Shown piece by piece: positions 6,299 through 7,156 of a stretch of DNA of 7,156 bases. Within the stretch, counting starts at the first letter, position 1. The number at the start of each line of letters is the position of its first letter. The stretch covers positions 1 through 7,156 of the forward strand of contig JAICHN010000269.1 in assembly GCA_025924845.1 (NCBI GenBank). Direction: 5' to 3'. The position numbers and the translations under genes are program-made. The stretch is from Chloroflexota bacterium. Lineage in GTDB: Bacteria; Chloroflexota; UBA5177; JANWHV01. The notes below the pieces were generated by a model, which had not been told where the DNA came from, ran no database searches, and saw nothing but the letters and a program-made list of their open reading frames with translations.

Positions 6299-7054
6299 TC
6301 AGCCGGCCAATTCCTCCAGGCCGGCGGCCAGGATGGCCCGGTGGTGCAGTCGGGTGAGCCCTGCATCATCAGCCTGCGCGATAGTCGAGGCCAGCACCTC
6401 CGGCACCTCGCCAAAACGGATGCGCAGTAGGTCGAGCAGCATCTCGCGCTTCGCGGCCAGCGCCCCCGCCTGGAGTCCTTCCTCTATGCCCTTTTCACGC
6501 CCTTCCTCGCGTAGTCGTTCGCCCCAGGTCATTTCCAGTTCTTTAATCGCCATGTGTCCTCCCTGGGCCAGCCGCCGCTCGTAGGTCGGCCGTTCCTCTT
6601 CACTTAGTGTAAGGTATGTCTCCACAAAGTTCACCAACAAATATTGGCGAGCCTCGTCCAGTCCACTGTGCGCGATCCGCTCCAGCGACGCCAGACGGAG
6701 GTCTACCCGGTCGCCCGACTGGACGTGCATCAGGGCGGCCAGGGCAGCGCCCAATACCGGTTCGGCGGTCAGAAAATCCTCGGCGTTCAGGGCGCCCAGG
6801 GGAATGCGCCAGTATTCCAGGCAGATGTACTCGTGCCCAAACAGCGTCTGCGTATAGCGCTTCAACTCGACCGATCCACTCCGCGCAAAGGGCGCCAGTT
6901 CGACCGAAATCACCGGCCGCTTGTAGCGCAAGGTATAGAGGGCATTGTATTCCCACATGCGGTAGGGGAGTTCGGGCCCTTCTTTGCCCTGTACTTCGGT
7001 GTGAATGAACACCAGTTCGGGCGCCACGCCCAGCGGCTCGACCTGGATCAGCAC
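6299..7054 (-). CDS. Rpn-family PD-(D/E)XK nuclease/transposase_31-like protein, main reading frame (5' end disrupted)
   Basis: This 251-residue frame opens with GTG. It encodes an Rpn-type (recombination-promoting nuclease, formerly putative transposase) PD-(D/E)XK protein. IHTEVQGKEG (17-26) is the hallmark second catalytic segment, with Glu20 and Gln22. It is followed by LPYRMWEYNALYTLRYKRPVISVEL, the conserved helix and strand of the family. A charged coiled-coil stretch, REEGREKGIEEG, lies near 178-189, and a family-typical C-terminal helical region (LLDLLRIRFGEVP) follows. Translated upstream of the GTG, the frame continues without a stop as DIPEGEQRTGDVL, so the likely first catalytic Asp lies one codon before this start. 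The true gene therefore starts further upstream and is broken by a frameshift (see the adjoining entry). Rpn proteins are cytoplasmic DNA endonucleases, often found in multiple copies per genome. The stop faces the SWIM gene stop across 16 nt. Confidence 0.8.
   Translation of the reverse strand: MLIQVEPLGVAPELVFIHTEVQGKEGPELPYRMWEYNALYTLRYKRPVISVELAPFARSGSVELKRYTQTLFGHEYICLEYWRIPLGALNAEDFLTAEPVLGAALAALMHVQSGDRVDLRLASLERIAHSGLDEARQYLLVNFVETYLTLSEEERPTYERRLAQGGHMAIKELEMTWGERLREEGREKGIEEGLQAGALAAKREMLLDLLRIRFGEVPEVLASTIAQADDAGLTRLHHRAILAAGLEELAG
6302..6325. repeat. Perfect 7-bp inverted repeat at the convergent gene ends
   Basis: GCCGGCC (6302-6308) and GGCCGGC (6319-6325) can form a GC-rich stem with a 10-nt loop. 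It lies in the last codons of the minus-strand nuclease gene and just after the SWIM stop. No T-run follows on either strand, so it is not a standard intrinsic terminator. It might still slow polymerase between the two convergent genes. Confidence 0.3.
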
Positions 7055-7093
7055 GTCGCCGGTGCGCTGCTCACCTTCCGGGATGTCGGTAAG

Positions 7094-7156
7094 CTTCAGT
7101 GGGCAGCGCCCTGACCGTGGTGGGTTCGATTCCCTCGGCGATTTGGGGGAGGAACA
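7094..7156 (-). pseudogene. N-terminal segment of the Rpn-family gene in a shifted frame, running off the window
   Basis: In the neighbouring minus-strand frame, the last 60 bases read FLPQIAEGIEPTTVRALPTE, which looks like the N-terminal part of Rpn/transposase_31 proteins just before the catalytic Asp. This frame then hits a TGA at 7071-7073. Ignoring one base at 7094 joins LPTE directly to LTDIPEGEQRTGDVL in the main frame and gives a smooth family-like sequence. One extra base therefore separates the two parts. There is no homopolymer or slippery heptamer at the junction, so I favour a real mutation or a sequencing error over programmed frameshifting. The start codon lies beyond the window. 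Confidence 0.62.

Noticed and set aside
7118..7140. tRNA-like T-arm motif GGTTCGATTCC
   Set aside because: The T-stem would have a T-T mismatch. No acceptor partner, anticodon arm or CCA is found at the expected distance, and the same bases encode a plausible N-terminal segment of the Rpn protein on the minus strand.

Overview
This is a high-GC bacterial window with compact gene spacing, GTG and ATG starts, and clear Shine-Dalgarno motifs. Nothing in it fixes the phylum. A stand-alone MbfA-type iron exporter domain, a fused SNF2_assoc/SNF2 ATPase with a SWIM partner, and an Rpn-type PD-(D/E)XK protein would fit gammaproteobacteria of the Chromatiales/Competibacter kind or Chloroflexota. That is a weak inference only.

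Layout. Bases 1-387 hold no credible gene. They carry a structured repeat: a 46-nt unit (12-57) and an inverted relative of it (176-221), with a shorter third relative between them (89-111). Each unit has a hairpin with a TGCG/TGCA loop, and the stems differ between copies while staying fully paired.

Four plus-strand genes follow with gaps of 12, 29 and 4 nt and are probably one transcription unit. They are (1) a 5-TM VIT/MbfA-type iron transporter without its ferritin-like domain (388-915); (2) a glutamine synthetase-fold ligase that keeps most catalytic residues, has no adenylylation tyrosine, and has Lys where classical GS has Arg359 (928-2268); (3) a 1045-residue SWI2/SNF2 ATPase with an N-terminal SNF2-associated region (2298-5435); and (4) a SWIM zinc-finger protein (5440-6282). 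Genes 3 and 4 form a recurrent bacterial pair and probably act together on DNA or a DNA-protein complex. Their link to the iron and nitrogen genes upstream is unexplained and may be only shared transcription.

On the minus strand, converging on the SWIM gene with a 16-nt gap, is an Rpn-family (transposase_31-like) PD-(D/E)XK nuclease gene (6299 to the window edge). Its 5' part is frameshifted: one extra base near 7094 separates a recognisable N-terminal segment from the rest. The longest uninterrupted ORF, with a GTG start at 7054, begins just after the likely first catalytic Asp. The gene is either a decaying pseudogene or contains a sequencing error.

No wholly new system is evident. The observations most worth following are the hairpin repeat with compensatory stem changes, the frameshifted nuclease, the iron exporter without a ferritin-like domain, and a Gly-to-Trp change in SNF2 motif V.
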